Source: Chelonoidis abingdonii | Taxonomy: Eukaryota > Chordata > Testudines > Testudinidae | Direction: 5' to 3' | DNA length: 64,000 nt | Assembly (NCBI RefSeq): GCF_003597395.2 | Contig: NC_133771.1 | Span: forward strand, 45,379,831-45,443,830 | Part shown: positions 13,873 through 25,042 of the stretch, piece by piece | How positions within the stretch are numbered: the first letter of the stretch is position 1 | How the letters are laid out: each line of letters opens with the position of its first letter | Notes under the pieces: model-generated | What the model was told of the DNA's origin: nothing | Database searches by the model: none | Seen by the model: the letters and a program-made list of their open reading frames with translations, nothing else | Program-made: the position numbers and the translations under genes

Positions 13873-13986
13873 TGCATATAATTTCACTAAATATTATTGT
13901 ATGCTTTCAGATGAAAAGGGGTAAGGTCCAAGGCATTGTTAATATTTTAAATAATGCACATTTTCAAACAGTTATGCACTACAAAA
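13873..13986 (+). repeat. Local diverged duplicate, copy A
   Basis: About 115 bp beginning gcatataatttcactaaata aligns by eye with 14648-14762, sharing the order taatttc-ctaaatattatt-ctttcag-tgaaa-cattttca-atgcact. Similarity is partial and contains small gaps. It may be an old local duplication or two copies of an unrecognised repeat. Confidence 0.5.
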
Positions 13987-14359
13987 CTGGGAAGGTCTGT
14001 TCCATATGTTTTGGAGGGTGACAGAATACCACGTGATTGTAACCTACAGGCTATATAGTGCACTTAATTCATTGCCAAAAATGGGATTTACTTTGTGGAT
14101 TTATGTCATTATTCAGCATGGCCAAAAGGTGGAGGGGGTACTATCAAGATCTCAGACTATACATTTAGAGATATGTAATAGTGGAATTAAGATTTTCTCC
14201 CCCCAATATGCACATGTGCAGACACGGGACTGACATCAAGGACAGAAAAGAAAGTTTAAATGAAATTTCAATGGGGTGCTATTAATAGGTGTAGGCGTGT
14301 TACATAATGCCCAGAGATGACCACAGAGACCAGGATCCTATTGTGCTAGGCTCTGCATT

Positions 14360-14520
14360 TCCTTTATAACCCTGGGCAAGTCATTTACCCTTCTTGTGCC
14401 TCAGTTTCCTGTTAAATAGGGCTAATAGTTACTTAATTCCCCAAGTTGTTCTAACACTAAGAAAAGCTTACTGAGATCCTCAGATGGAAGATACAGTATA
14501 GGAGCAAACTATTATTGTTA
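14360..14520 (+). mobile_element. MIR/CORE-SINE-like element
   Basis: accctgggcaagtcatttac, followed by ccttcttgtgcctcagtttc and ctgttaaatagggctaatag, is a close match to the MIR core. MIR reads ccttgggcaagtcacttaac, then ctgtgcctcagtttcc, then tctgtaaaatggggataata. The downstream tail tgagatcctcagatggaaga also fits. Sense orientation is plus. The tRNA-derived head (A and B boxes) is not clearly preserved; the upstream 14290-14360 may be part of the same or another old repeat. Confidence 0.7.
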
Positions 14521-14647
14521 CTATGATTGGATATTATGGCACTTTTCACGCTTTATCCTACACTTTCTGTATAGTTTTCCTGGGTATAATTAAACTGCAA
14601 TGGTTCATCCCAATGGGGGCTAGAGATTAGTGGTGGATGCAGTAATT

Positions 14648-14762
14648 TGAATATAATTTCCCTAAATATTATTATATCCTTTCAGCTGAAAGAAGCAATG
14701 TACAACTTATTTTTAGTATTATAAAAAATTTACATTTTCATACAATGATGCACTTCAGAAAC
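14648..14762 (+). repeat. Local diverged duplicate, copy B
   Basis: Partner of 13873-13986, offset about 775 bp in the same orientation. It begins gaatataatttccctaaata and ends near gatgcacttcagaaac. The MIR-like SINE lies between the two copies. Confidence 0.5.
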
Positions 14763-16580
14763 AACTTAGTCCGAAAAGGTAGTCTTATTCCCTCAGCTTC
14801 ATATTTTCAAAATTAGTGTATGGTTCAGTGATAAATGGAGACATTTGTATCCCAGTAATATCTAGAGGCCACATTTGACACAGAATATTATTGTGCTAGG
14901 CACTGTACAAATGTTTTTTTGATAAATAATATACAAATTTACTTACATACCACATTATATAAAGACGGTAGACAGTGATTACTTCAATTAGCCATTGTAA
15001 CTTAGCATGGGAACTCTCAAAAATCCGTCATACTGCCTTCCTTTCATGTTATGTACATATATATAAACAGAACTATTTTTTCACAGTATATAATTTGAAA
15101 TAATGTTCTAGAAACCAACAAGAGAAAGGCAAATCAAAATTAAGGCCCAAACTCCGACATTAAGCTGTAATTCAATCTTTAAATTGCCTTTTTGTTCCTA
15201 GATATTGCAGTACACTATATATATAGTGTACACTATATATACATATATATATACCCTAATATATATGGTTTGTAAACTCACATACTGAACTCTGTCCTTC
15301 GTAATACTCATAAGGGCACAATAGTTATGCATTTAATAAACAGAATTGTAGCAAGTTTTACAGCAAAATTTCAGGTCCTTCTTTTTAAAAAAATCTGTTG
15401 CTCTGTTTCTGCCATAACCTTAAGATTACACAAATCCAGTTTTTGTGGATGCATAAAGTGCCCCTTATAATGCACTTGTAGTGCTTGTGGGCAATCATCT
15501 CTGCTGAATAGTTAATTTATAGCTTTTTTGTGAAGTACTGCTCTTCCTCTAATTAACTGCCATCCACGCTATCCTTGACCTAGTGTACTTTGACAAAGCC
15601 AGATACATGAGCTATTTTCTGCAGAACAGTTATAAAAGCCAATACTTTTAATGCATATGACAGTTTTATATGTTTTGTCATTCTCAAAGTATTCTGGCAT
15701 TCAGAGTTCATTCAAATTTTGTAAAGAATATACAACTGCTAAGACGAATAAAAACTTAAAATTATACAAAAATTTCTATAATTAGGAAAGGCCACTTTTT
15801 TGTTAACAGGATATAATTCTGCAAGCAGACAGCTATGAAGATGATCATATGAAAAATTTTCATTTAGTACAGTTCATAAATGCATTTAATGACCTCTTGG
15901 TAGGTCACTTTAACAAATTAATATTATCTTAAGGATCTTTCAGATGAACTTGATTTAACTGGGTAAGTCACAATTACACACAAGTTACTACGGTGAGTCA
16001 GAGATCCTCCATATCAACTTCTTAAGTGAAATGTGGATCCATAAATACTGAATTACTATCAGTATCCCAAGTTGTCCCAGATCCACAGCCTGTGAAGAGT
16101 TAGCCTCTCAAATGGTGAGCTCTCATGACTGAGATTTCATGCATCTTGTCATACAATATCTTATTTTGTGCACGAGCAAAATCATCATAAGCTCCAAGGA
16201 TTTTGGTGGTTTGTGCTTCTTTCACACACCATCAGAGCCAATATAACACTGAAAGTAATAGGGTGAATAAATATGTCTTGCCTGGGTAAGGACTCCAAGA
16301 TCAAGCTCTGTGATTTTTTTATTCTTGAGAGAGCAGCTAGGGCAAAATTGGAACCATACAAGTCAAATTAGAGGTTGTATTTATAAATCTCAAATGGAAT
16401 ATTTTCAAAAGCACACATCCATATAGTTTAGGGAAATATTTTTTTAAAAAAATTAAAGCATGACTGATATAAATGCAATTATTATAAGATTATCTAAAAC
16501 AAGTTCTGATATAAATTTGGACTAAATATAAATTTGAAATGATGATTCGGTATTTCCCTTCCTGCTTGAGAGTATAAGAA
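14763..16580. other. Unannotated AT-rich stretch
   Basis: Apart from the palindrome at 15210-15231 no gene or repeat was identified. A short tattgtgctaggcactgtac at about 14888-14907 resembles the SINE-tail phrase seen near 2325. Confidence 0.45.
15210..15258. repeat. AT-rich palindrome and (TA)n tract
   Basis: Bases 15210-15231 form a perfect 22-bp palindrome: gtacac, then alternating TA, then gtgtac. Further TA repeats follow to about 15258. It would extrude as a short hairpin. Such tracts are common in vertebrate non-coding DNA and prone to length change. Confidence 0.8.
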
Positions 16581-17490
16581 TTCATAGATTCATAGACTCT
16601 AGGACTGGAAGGGACCTCGAGAGGTCATCGAGTCCAGTCTCCTGCCCTCATGGCAGGACCAAATACTGTCTAGACCATCCCTGATAGACATTTATCTAAC
16701 CTACTCTTAAATATTCCAGAGATGGAGATTCACAAACCTCCCTAGGCATTTATTCCAAGGTCGAACTATCCTGACAGTTAGGAACTTTCCGAATGTCCAA
16801 CCTAATCTTCCTTCCTGTGCAGTTTAAGCCCATGATTCTTGTTCTATCATTAGGGCTAAGGTGAACAAGTTTCCTCCCTCCTCCTGATCACACCCTTTAG
16901 ATACCTGAAAAATATCATGTCCCTCTCAGTCTTCTCTTTTCCAACTAAAATAAACCCAATTCTTTCAGCCTTCCTCATAGGTCATGTTCTCAAGGCCTTT
17001 ATCATTCTTGTTGCCTCTTCTCTGGACCCTCTCCAATTTCTCCACCTCTTTCTTGAAATGCGGTGCCCGAACTGGACACAATACTCCCAGCTGAGGGCCT
17101 AACCAGCGCAGAGGAGAGCGGAAGAATGCTTCTCGGTCTTGTTTTACAACACACCTGTTAATGCATCCCAGAATCACGTTTGCTTTTTTTGCAACAGTAT
17201 CACACTGTTGACTCATATTTAGCTTGTGGTCCATTATGGACCCCTAGATCTTTCTGCCATACTCCTTCCTAGAACAGTCTCTTCCCATCTGTATGTGTGA
17301 AACTGATTGTTCCTTCCTAATGGAGCACTTTGCATTTGTCTTATTGAACTTCATCCGGTTACTTCAGACCATTTCTCCAATTTGTCCAGATCATTTTGAA
17401 TTTTGACCCTGTCTTCCAAGCAGTTGCAATCCCTCCCAGTTTGGTATCGTCCGCAAACTAATAAGCGTAATTGACCTGCCCCTCTGCTGT
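16581..17490 (-). mobile_element. CR1 LINE, 3' portion (ORF2 C-terminus and tail)
   Basis: Read on the minus strand this is the end of a CR1 non-LTR retrotransposon. The 3' terminus at 16581-16600 carries two copies of the tctatgaat tail. The adjoining text at 16597-16635 is the classical CR1 3' end (ggactcgatgacctctcgag on the minus strand). Upstream, in broken frames, come ORF2 C-terminal phrases, including KKANVILGCINR and EVEKLERVQRR (around 16965-17234, minus). The 5' end is missing, as is usual because reverse transcription stops early. Stops and frameshifts show it is inactive. No target duplication is obvious, normal for CR1. Confidence 0.9.
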
Positions 17491-17927
17491 CTATGGCTTT
17501 GTCTTGACAGGAAAGAGTAAAGGTTAAGTCAGGTTTAGCTAATAAAAACTAGCTATTCCTCCTAAATTTGAATCTATTATCCTATCTCAATTCAGGTCTG
17601 TTAGTCTGTGTACAAACCTACTCTGATGAATCTTCCATCTTCCCCGGCGACAATTCTTGATCTATCCTGAGCAGATGAGTCTCATCCTCTCTCTACCTTT
17701 GTATGATGAAGGTAATGGATGGTTCTTTTTTGTTTAATGTTTTAATTGAGGGCTCTTTAACAATTTTATTCTTTCATCAGGAAGGAATCCAAAGACCCAT
17801 GTCTGTGGTCTTAATCAAGCAACCTCCCTTTGAAAGTTGATAGAAGCACTTGATTTAACAGAGTCAGCCTTGGGACAGCCAAAGAAAAGGAACCCGAGAA
17901 ATACAGTCTAAACTGGAAATCTAACAG

Positions 17928-18037
17928 GTGACAAGATGCCCGATTCATAGGGACAGTCCTGATTTTTTAGTTTTTTCGTATATACGGTTCCTATTACTCC
18001 CCCCATCCTGATTTTTCACATTTGCAGTCTGGTCACC
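17928..18037. mobile_element. Short MITE (ggtgac...gtcacc)
   Basis: A compact element of about 110 bp with outward-matching ends: ggtgacaagatgcc at the left and ctggtcacc at the right. Inside, two oppositely oriented cctgattttt/ggacagtcctga halves flank a T-rich centre. I recall this fold-back family from turtle sequence; superfamily not assigned. A right-hand half copy lies at 57360-57421. Confidence 0.6.
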
Positions 18038-18040
18038 ACT

Positions 18041-18974
18041 AAATCTAACTGATAGGCATTAGGGTAAAAATGTATCCCATTTTAAGTTAAATCAGGGATG
18101 AATTAGCCAGACTTTGGGAGCAGAATTCTTTATGGAAAGGGCTTATCTTCCCAGGAAGCTCTGGCTCATTAGTAAAGACTAAAATCAGGTGTAGACCTCA
18201 ATACATTATTGTTCTATTTTGTTTCTTCACTTTATGTTCACAATCATCAACTTGAAATGTTGGTCCTATTGCGCATTATTCAGTATGAATTCAGTCTTTA
18301 TTACATAATTGCACGCTATTATTAATTCCAGAGGACTCATGGCCACATTTGGTGCTAAGGACAAAGCTGCTGTCTGGATACTTGTGTTTGGGTAATAAGA
18401 AGGCTGTTGTTGGAGGATCCCTGCCTTATTTTTGTACAAGTTAAAGTTTAAAATAATAATATGTTATAAGCAACTGAAAACAGGTCTTAATGGAAGTGTT
18501 GGCAATGTTATATAGACATCACTACCAATTCTACCTATAATGTGTTGCATCTTGAGATATATGATAATTAGGGAATTTCTTCATCAGTCCTAGCATACAC
18601 ATGGACACCATCTGGACTTCCTGTGGCATGTAATTCACTAATCTGATCTAGAGTAAATAATTACCTTATTATCTAAAGTCCTGGAAACAACAAACTATAT
18701 CTTCCCTTTTCAGGTGATAGAATCTTTACGGCATACTAAATTGTTCTGTTGCTGAAGGAGGTTGAAAGTCAATGTAAAAAGAATGTACACAATCATTTGC
18801 CTACATTTGCTCATGCAGTCACTGAATGTGAGTTTGATGACTGGGTAATTTGCAGTGGCAAATAGCCAATTAGATTACCCACATGCCACCATTATGGAAT
18901 TGTAAGTGTAGTTTAAAGGCTTTTCTTTTTTAATATTGGGTTAATATTTTTTTCCCTAAAATGTATCATACATA
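18041..18974. other. Unannotated stretch
   Basis: No gene or repeat recognised. Confidence 0.5.
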
Positions 18975-18982
18975 TTGTATAT

Positions 18983-19306
18983 CAGTGTTTCTCAAACTGG
19001 GGTTACCGCTTGTGTAGGGAAAGCCTCTGGCGGGCTGGGTTGGTTTGTTTACCTGCCCCATCCACAGGTCTGGCTGATTGCGGCTCCCACTGGCTGCGGT
19101 TCGCTGCTGCAGGCCAATGGGAGCTGCTGGCCAATATGTCCCTTGGCCCACGCCACTTCCAGCAGTTCCCATTGGCCTAGTACAGCGAACTGCGGCCAGT
19201 GGGAGCCACGATTGGCTGGACCTGAGGACAGGGCAGTTAAACAAACCGGCCCTGCCTGCCAGGGGCTTTTCCTACACAACTGGCAACCCCAGTTTGAGAA
19301 ACACTG
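18983..19306. mobile_element. Non-autonomous hAT MITE with 8-bp target duplication
   Basis: A 324-bp GC-rich element whose ends cagtgtttctcaaactgggg and gtttgagaaacactg are inverted repeats. It is flanked by ttgtatat (18975-18982) and ctgtatat (19307-19314), an 8-bp duplication matching 7 of 8, diagnostic of the hAT superfamily. The interior is itself a long imperfect palindrome (ctcccactggctgcgg against ctgcggccagtgggag), which explains the overlapping open frames on both strands. No transposase is encoded. Same family as 27589-27920. Confidence 0.88.
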
Positions 19307-19485
19307 CTGTATATTAAAATGTGAATAATTGGAATTTACAATAATTCTCAAACTATCCAAATTTGCCAATTTCATACTAGCAAATTATTAAATACTGACA
19401 TGCAACTGTTCCAGTGAAGTGTATCATGCAATCAGATTGAATTTGTAGCTTAAATAAAAGGTTTGATAAATATTCACTCCAAAGA

Positions 19486-19695
19486 GGGAGGGATACCTCA
19501 GTGGTTTGAGCATTGGCCTGCTGGGCCCAGGATTGTTAGTTCAATCTTTGGGGGGCGGGGGGCGCACTTAGGGATCTGGGGCAAAAATCAGTACTTGGTC
19601 CTGCTAGTGAAGGCAGAGGGCTGGACTCGATGACCTTTCGAGGTCTCTTCTGGTTCTAGGAGATAGGTATATGTCCAATTATTATTATTATTAAT
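19486..19695 (+). mobile_element. tRNA-derived SINE (tortoise/Cry-SINE type)
   Basis: The head carries RNA polymerase III promoter boxes: A box tacctcagtgg (19494-19504) and a degenerate B box agttcaatctt (19538-19548), spaced as in tRNA genes. The body gcacttagggatctggggca, then tcagtacttggtcctgctag, and the (ATT)n tail match the tortoise SINE consensus I know. The 3' segment 19623-19662 is nearly identical to the reverse complement of the CR1 end at 16597-16635, consistent with use of CR1 enzymes for copying. Cry-SINEs are known from cryptodiran turtles, which supports the organism call. It is a retroposon, not a functional tRNA gene: the B box is mutated and there is no cloverleaf 3' half. 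Confidence 0.9.
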
Positions 19696-19827
19696 CTAAA
19701 GAATATGTAGCTTTCTGAAGCTCAGAGTTATCATAGGAGCTCAGTTGTTCCGTACTTGGCCAGGTCCTATCAATTTCCAATAAAAGGCTTGATCCAATTC
19801 CTAATTAAGTCTATGGGAAGATGTTTA

Positions 19828-20084
19828 GGGAATGTCTACACTGCAAAAAACACCCACAGCTGATCCATGTCAGCTGACGGGCTTGCAGGGCTTGGGCTGT
19901 GAAGCTATTTAACTGCAGTATAGCTGTCTGGGTTTGTGCTGGAGCCCAGGCTCTAGGAATCTCCTCCTACATGGGGACCAGAGCCCAGGCTCCAGTCCAA
20001 ACCTGAACACTTACACTGCAGCTTTATAGTCCTGCAGCCCAAGCAGACACAGGCCACATGTCTTATTGCTGTATAAACAAATCC
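19828..20084. mobile_element. Harbinger-like MITE, second copy
   Basis: The left end gggaatgtctacactgcaaa, preceded by TTA (19825-19827), and the interior gagcccaggctc / gggcttgcagggcttgggct match the family of 7304-7589. The right end attgctgtataaacaaatcc is an eroded form of tgctgtgtagacatacc. The right TTA duplication is not preserved. No coding capacity. Confidence 0.65.
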
Positions 20085-20426
20085 ATATTGACTTCCACAA
20101 GATTTAGTCAGAGCTCTTTACTGGAGAAAACAATAGGTGATAATTACTCTTATGCTGATGCAGTTGAAGACTTTACTTCATGCAGCACTGAAGGACTCAC
20201 CTCCCCCGTAAAACCAACAAAACAGATAGATGCCCAGTACTAATTTTCGGCTTTATTATGTGTGCTGTTTCTACATTTGTTATTCACACTTGTGGCTACT
20301 CTTAACATTTGATCCTGTTCCTGTTGAAGTCAATGGGCATTTATTTTGTCTTAAATGGGCCACTAGTATATTTCATGAGGATTCTTAGTGGTTAGGAGCA
20401 AAATTTATAAGATTATGTATTGTGGT
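20085..20426. other. Unannotated stretch
   Basis: No gene. cctgttgaagtcaatgggca at about 20317-20336 is the common short turtle repeat core. The sequence is not CR1, which makes the start of the inverted arm at 20427 a sharp boundary. Confidence 0.45.
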
Positions 20427-21063
20427 GCTCCTGAGCTGGCTCTTTTAAAACTCTTGGATGCAAGTTACCCAACCTGCTGATTTAAAAACATCTACCTTTG
20501 ATAGCTGTGCTTTAACATCTTCCTGAGGTACAAGTGGAGTGGAAAGTGTGTTATCACATTATATGATTACATAATCTGTTTTTCCCCAAATATAGAACAG
20601 AAATATTTATTTAACACTTTTGCTTTTCTGCATTATTATTGATAACTCTACCATTTCCACCTAGTAATGGATGAATACCATTATTAGCATTCTTTTTATT
20701 CTTTACATGTTTAAAAAGCTCATTCTTATTGTCGTTAACTCTGCCGGCCATAGATTATTCCTTGTGCTTTGTTTCTCTTATCAATTTGCTACAATTGCTA
20801 GCTTCAGATTTATATCATTACTATTCAAGACTTCCCATTTCTTTCATTTGTGTGCTCTCTCTCTCTCTCTCTCTCATCACACACACACACACATTTTAAA
20901 AAATAGCATATTTCACTGTTTCCTGTAAGCCAGATGTTTTCTAAATCAATCTATGGTTCTTTTTCCTCGATTGGTGCAATTTTTTCCATTTTGGGGCATC
21001 TAGTAAAGTGATCTTAAACAATTTCTACTTATGCAACAATTTCCATTTTATTCATACTTTTTT
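20427..21063 (-). mobile_element. CR1 ORF2 fragment, left arm of inverted duplication
   Basis: This 637-bp block is a near-exact reverse complement of 23062-23700, which is internal to the longer CR1 on the plus strand. Both arms contain the same compound dinucleotide repeat (CT)n-(AC)n at the same place and the same non-consensus decay. That argues for duplication of a decayed CR1 segment rather than two independent insertions. There is no CR1 3' tail here and the flanks on both sides are not CR1. The phrase GHRLFLVLCFSYQF in the plus-strand frame 20671-20928 is antisense translation, not a protein. Confidence 0.85.
20854..20893. repeat. (CT)n(AC)n compound microsatellite
   Basis: Alternating CT from about 20854 to 20875, then atcac, then AC to 20893. 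Its counterpart in the right arm is at 23229-23272, longer, as expected for independent slippage after duplication. Confidence 0.95.
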
Positions 21064-21945
21064 GGATTATTAATGAGTAGAAGTACACCACAGTTCCACA
21101 AGAAGGGGTTTGGGGATGCTTAGCAAGTAGGTTGCTATGCAGTATATAATCAGTGAGATCATATTTACATGTAGGAATTATTAAGAAATAAGTGATGTAA
21201 ATAATGAATTTTAATTCTTGATGCTTAATTATAGGCACCCCAAAGGCCACATGTGGACAGGGGCAGCTATTGACTTCATTATAATCAGAGTAAAGGAGAA
21301 AATATGGTATTTATATCCAAACTATTACCATAAGGAAGTGCATAAAATACCACACTCAGTTCCCATTTGTTCAGGTACTTGGGTCCCTGAGATGGTGTAA
21401 ACTGAATCAAGAGCTCCCTTCTGATGCACTTTATTTACTTTCCCCTCCATCTCTGTTTCCAATAGGTAGTAAGTATGCACAGTGCAAGATTGTAAGTATG
21501 AACAGTTCAGGAAGCCACTTTACTGTGTTTATCTTATTCTAATTATCATGTATATTGATCCTGGCATATGATTTCAATTATTGTTGTCTGCATTAAATAA
21601 AGTTTCTCTGTGTGTTTCACTAAATTCCATCTTCTCAATTAACTTTTAGTAGCTGCCTAGGAAGAGAACCTGTTATCTATGACAAGTGCATGTTGTGCCA
21701 CAATACATAACCTTATAAATTGTAATCATTGTTCAGGCTACAGCATGGAAGGTTGCACATTTTCCCCAAAAAGTTTACCAACCTATTCACTTGGCTTCCA
21801 CAGTCATGGAGAACAACCAGTTAGCCTTTTACATAAGGAATGTACAGAACTGGAACAGAAAACCACCTACACAAATACAAATTTAAATTTCCAATGTATA
21901 GCTTTAATATATGGATAGTAAGGTCTGCAGACTCTCCACAAGCCA
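21064..21945. other. Unannotated spacer within the inverted repeat
   Basis: No gene or repeat recognised. The spacer between the two arms extends to 23061, but from about 21950 it is CR1. Confidence 0.5.
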
Positions 21946-23061
21946 TTGTGACCCAACTTCAGGAAACTTGGAAGCATGCTGAAGAAGAATGTTGAACCAA
22001 TCTTCTTTAATATACTTCTCTGATACTTCCTGCCCCACAAGCAAAGGAAGATAGAAGGCAGACGATTCTGGCAGTGAATCTGATGGCTAGGTAAGGGGTC
22101 TAGAATGGAGGATTTTGGTCCACCTTCTATGGGGAGAAGGGCAGAATAGTTTGGATGGCCTCCACATCAGAAGAAGAGGGACCAATATTCTCAGAAACAG
22201 GCCGGCTAGAGTAGTCAGGATGGCACGAAATCAATAACAAAGGGTAAGGGTAAAAAGAGGAAAGTACAAAATTTAGGTGTTGAGAACAAAATTAATCAAG
22301 GAGCCAAAGGACATGAAGTGCATAAACTCTTTACTGTACATTAATGCTAAGAATCTATGTAACAAACAAGATGAATTGAAGTTACTCATTTATAAGCGTG
22401 AATTTGATCAAGTTGGTATTACTGAAACCTGGATAATAAAGTGAGATGATTCTCATGATTGGAATATTAAAATCAAAGGTTATAACCTATTTAGGAACTG
22501 TGTAAAAGGAGCGAGGGAGTGGCACTCTATGTAAAACACAGCATTATCTGCTTCTGAATCACTAATAACTCAGATGAAAATTATCTTGAATTAAGGATGA
22601 CTGTCCTAAAGCACCAATATGGAGTAATGGTTGGTGTCTGCTACAGACCATTGAATCACTTGAGGGAACAGGATGACTGGCTCCTTACTCACCTATTTAT
22701 AGCGTGTGCGTGGGAGGAGGAGATGTTTTATCATGGGGGACATAATTTTGAGTGACATATGTTAAACATCTTATGCTACCAGGACTAAAACATCCTTGGA
22801 ATTTCTAAATATGATAAATGACAATTTCTTAACTCAAAAAGGGCTGCATCCAACACAGAGGAATTCTACAGTCGACATTGTCTTGACCAATAAAGAGGAA
22901 CTGATCATAGAATTAAAAGCAATCATGCATTGATCACATTTATAACATGCAAATAGAATAAAATCCAGATCAGTAATATATATGCTTGGTGCTTTAAAAG
23001 GACCAGTTTCACAAAGCTGAAAACAATGATGAGCCAAATCAGCTGAGAGGAAGATTGTAAT

Positions 23062-23228
23062 AAAAAATGTATGAATAAAATGGAAATTGTTGCATAAGTA
23101 GAAATTGTTTAAGATCACTTTACTAGATGCCCCAAAATGGAAAAATTCCACAATCGAGGAAAAAGACCATATTGATTTAGAAAACCAATCTGGCTTACAG
23201 GAAAAGTGAAAATAGCTATTTTTTAAAA

Positions 23229-23272
<44 letters not shown>

Positions 23273-23700
23273 CACACAAATGAAAGAAATGGGAAGTTGA
23301 TAGTAATGAATATAAATCTGAAGCTAGCAATTGTAGCAAATTGATAAGAGAAACAAAGCACAAGGAATAATCTATGGCCGGCAGAGTTAACGACAATAAG
23401 AATGAGTTTTTTAAACATGTAAAGAATAAAAAGAATGCTAATAATGGTATTCATCCATTACTAGATGGAAATGGTAGAGTTATCAATAATAATGCAGAAA
23501 AAGCAAAAGTGTTAAATAAATATTTCTGTTCTATATTTGGGGAAAAACAGATTATGTAATCATATAATGTGATAACACACTTTCCACTCCACTTGTACCT
23601 CGGGAAGATGTTAAAGCACAGCTATCAAAGGTAGATGTTTTTAAATCAGCAGGTTGGGTAACTTGCATCCAAGAGTTTTAAAAGAGCCAGCTCAGGAGCT
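23062..23700 (+). repeat. Right arm of 0.64-kb inverted repeat
   Basis: Internal to the CR1 copy. The reverse complement matches 20427-21063 over its whole length with few differences by eye, for example ctcgggaag at 23598-23606 corresponding to cttcctgag in the left arm. The 206-codon minus-strand frame at 22834-23454 runs through this arm and its microsatellite and is an antisense artefact. Confidence 0.88.
23229..23272. repeat. (TG)n(AG)n compound microsatellite
   Basis: TG repeats 23229-23248 followed by AG repeats to 23272, within CR1 and mirrored in the left arm at 20854-20893. Confidence 0.95.
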
Positions 23701-25042
23701 CATTGGACTGTTAATGATGCTTTTCAATAACTCTTGATACATTGGGAAGTTCCAGAAGACTAATATAATACCAATATTTTAAAAAGAGTAAACAACATCA
23801 ATCCCAGGCAAGTTAATGTAGTGGCTGATACAGGACTTGATTAATAAAGAATTAAAAGAGGGTAATATAATTAATGCAATGAACTTGGGTTTTTGGAAAA
23901 CAGATCTTATTAAATTAACTTGATTTTCTTCTTTTATGAACTGACAAGTTTGTTTGTTAATGACAATAATGTTTATGTAATATACATAGACTTTGATGTC
24001 TGACAATATCACATGGCATTTTGATTAAAATCTAGAACAATATAAAATTAACATAGCACACATTAAGTGGGTTAAAAGCCAGCTACTAGATAGATCTCAA
24101 AATGTACTTGTAAATAGGAAATCATCAATGAACAAGTGTGTTTCTAGTAACATAACATAATTCATAGTCGACAAAAAATGCGTGGGGGAAAGATGGTAAA
24201 TAATGAAGAGACAAGGCCACTGATAAAGAGTGATCTGGATCACTTAGTAAGCTGGGTGCAAGCAAACAGTATGTGTTTTAATAAGGCTAAATGTAAAGAC
24301 ACACATCTAAGAACAAGAATGTAGGCCATACTTACAGGATGGGGGACTGCATCTTGGGAAGCAGTGACTCTGAAAATGATAGGAGGGTTGTGATGGATAA
24401 TCAACTAAACATGAGCTCTTAGTGCACAGCTGTGGTCAAATGGACTAATACAATTACTGGGTGCTTAAACAGGTGATTAGAGAGGTTATTTTACCTCTGT
24501 ATCTGACACTGGTATGACCAACTGCTAGAATATTGTGTCTAGGTCTGGTACCCACAATTCAAGGAGGATCTTGATAAATTGAAGAGGATACAGAGAAGAG
24601 CCACGAGAATGATTAAAGGATTAGAAAAGTGCCTTACAGCCATAGAATCAAGGAACTCAATCTATTTAGTTTAACAAAAGAAGGTTAAGGGGTGTCTTGA
24701 TTATAGTCTAGTATCTAGATGAGAGAAATATTTAATAATGGGCTCTTCAGTCTAGCAGAGAAAGATATAACATGATCTAGTGGCTGAAAGTTCAAGCTAG
24801 ACAGATTGATCCAGGAAATAAGGTGTACATTTTTCACAGTGAAAATAATTAATGATTTGGAACAACTTATCAAGGGTTATGAAAGGGTCTTCATCACTGA
24901 CCATTTTTAAATCAAGATTTAATGTTTTTCTAAAAGATATGTTTTAGGAATTATTTGGGGGAAAGTTCAATGGCTTGTGTTATACAGGGGCTCAGACTGG
25001 ATGATCAGAATGGTTCCTTTTGGCCTTGGAATCTATGAATTC

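Larger units (their letters stand above)
21950..25042 (+). pseudogene. Decayed CR1 LINE with most of ORF2
   Basis: A CR1 retrotransposon remnant of about 3 kb, one of the longest in the window. ORF2 of CR1 encodes an apurinic-type endonuclease followed by reverse transcriptase. Visible pieces in order: endonuclease phrase VGITETW (22412-22432), VGVCYRP (22630-22650, a different frame, so at least one frameshift lies between), a degraded YIDF reverse transcriptase box near 23985, RIQRRATRMIKG near the C-terminus (24585-24620), and the 3' tail ending ggaatctatgaattc at 25042. Many stops and frameshifts make it inactive. The 5' boundary is approximate. A (TG)n(AG)n tract interrupts it at 23229-23272, and 23062-23700 is duplicated in inverted orientation upstream. 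Confidence 0.85.

Noticed and set aside
19486..19560. Possible tRNA gene
   Set aside because: A and B boxes are present but the B box is mutated, no acceptor-stem closure is evident and the sequence continues into a SINE body with a CR1-like tail.
22834..23454. 206-codon minus-strand open frame, the longest in the window
   Set aside because: It is antisense to CR1 ORF2 and runs through a (TG)n(AG)n microsatellite, giving runs of Ser-Leu and Thr-His; the same text appears inverted at 20671-20928.
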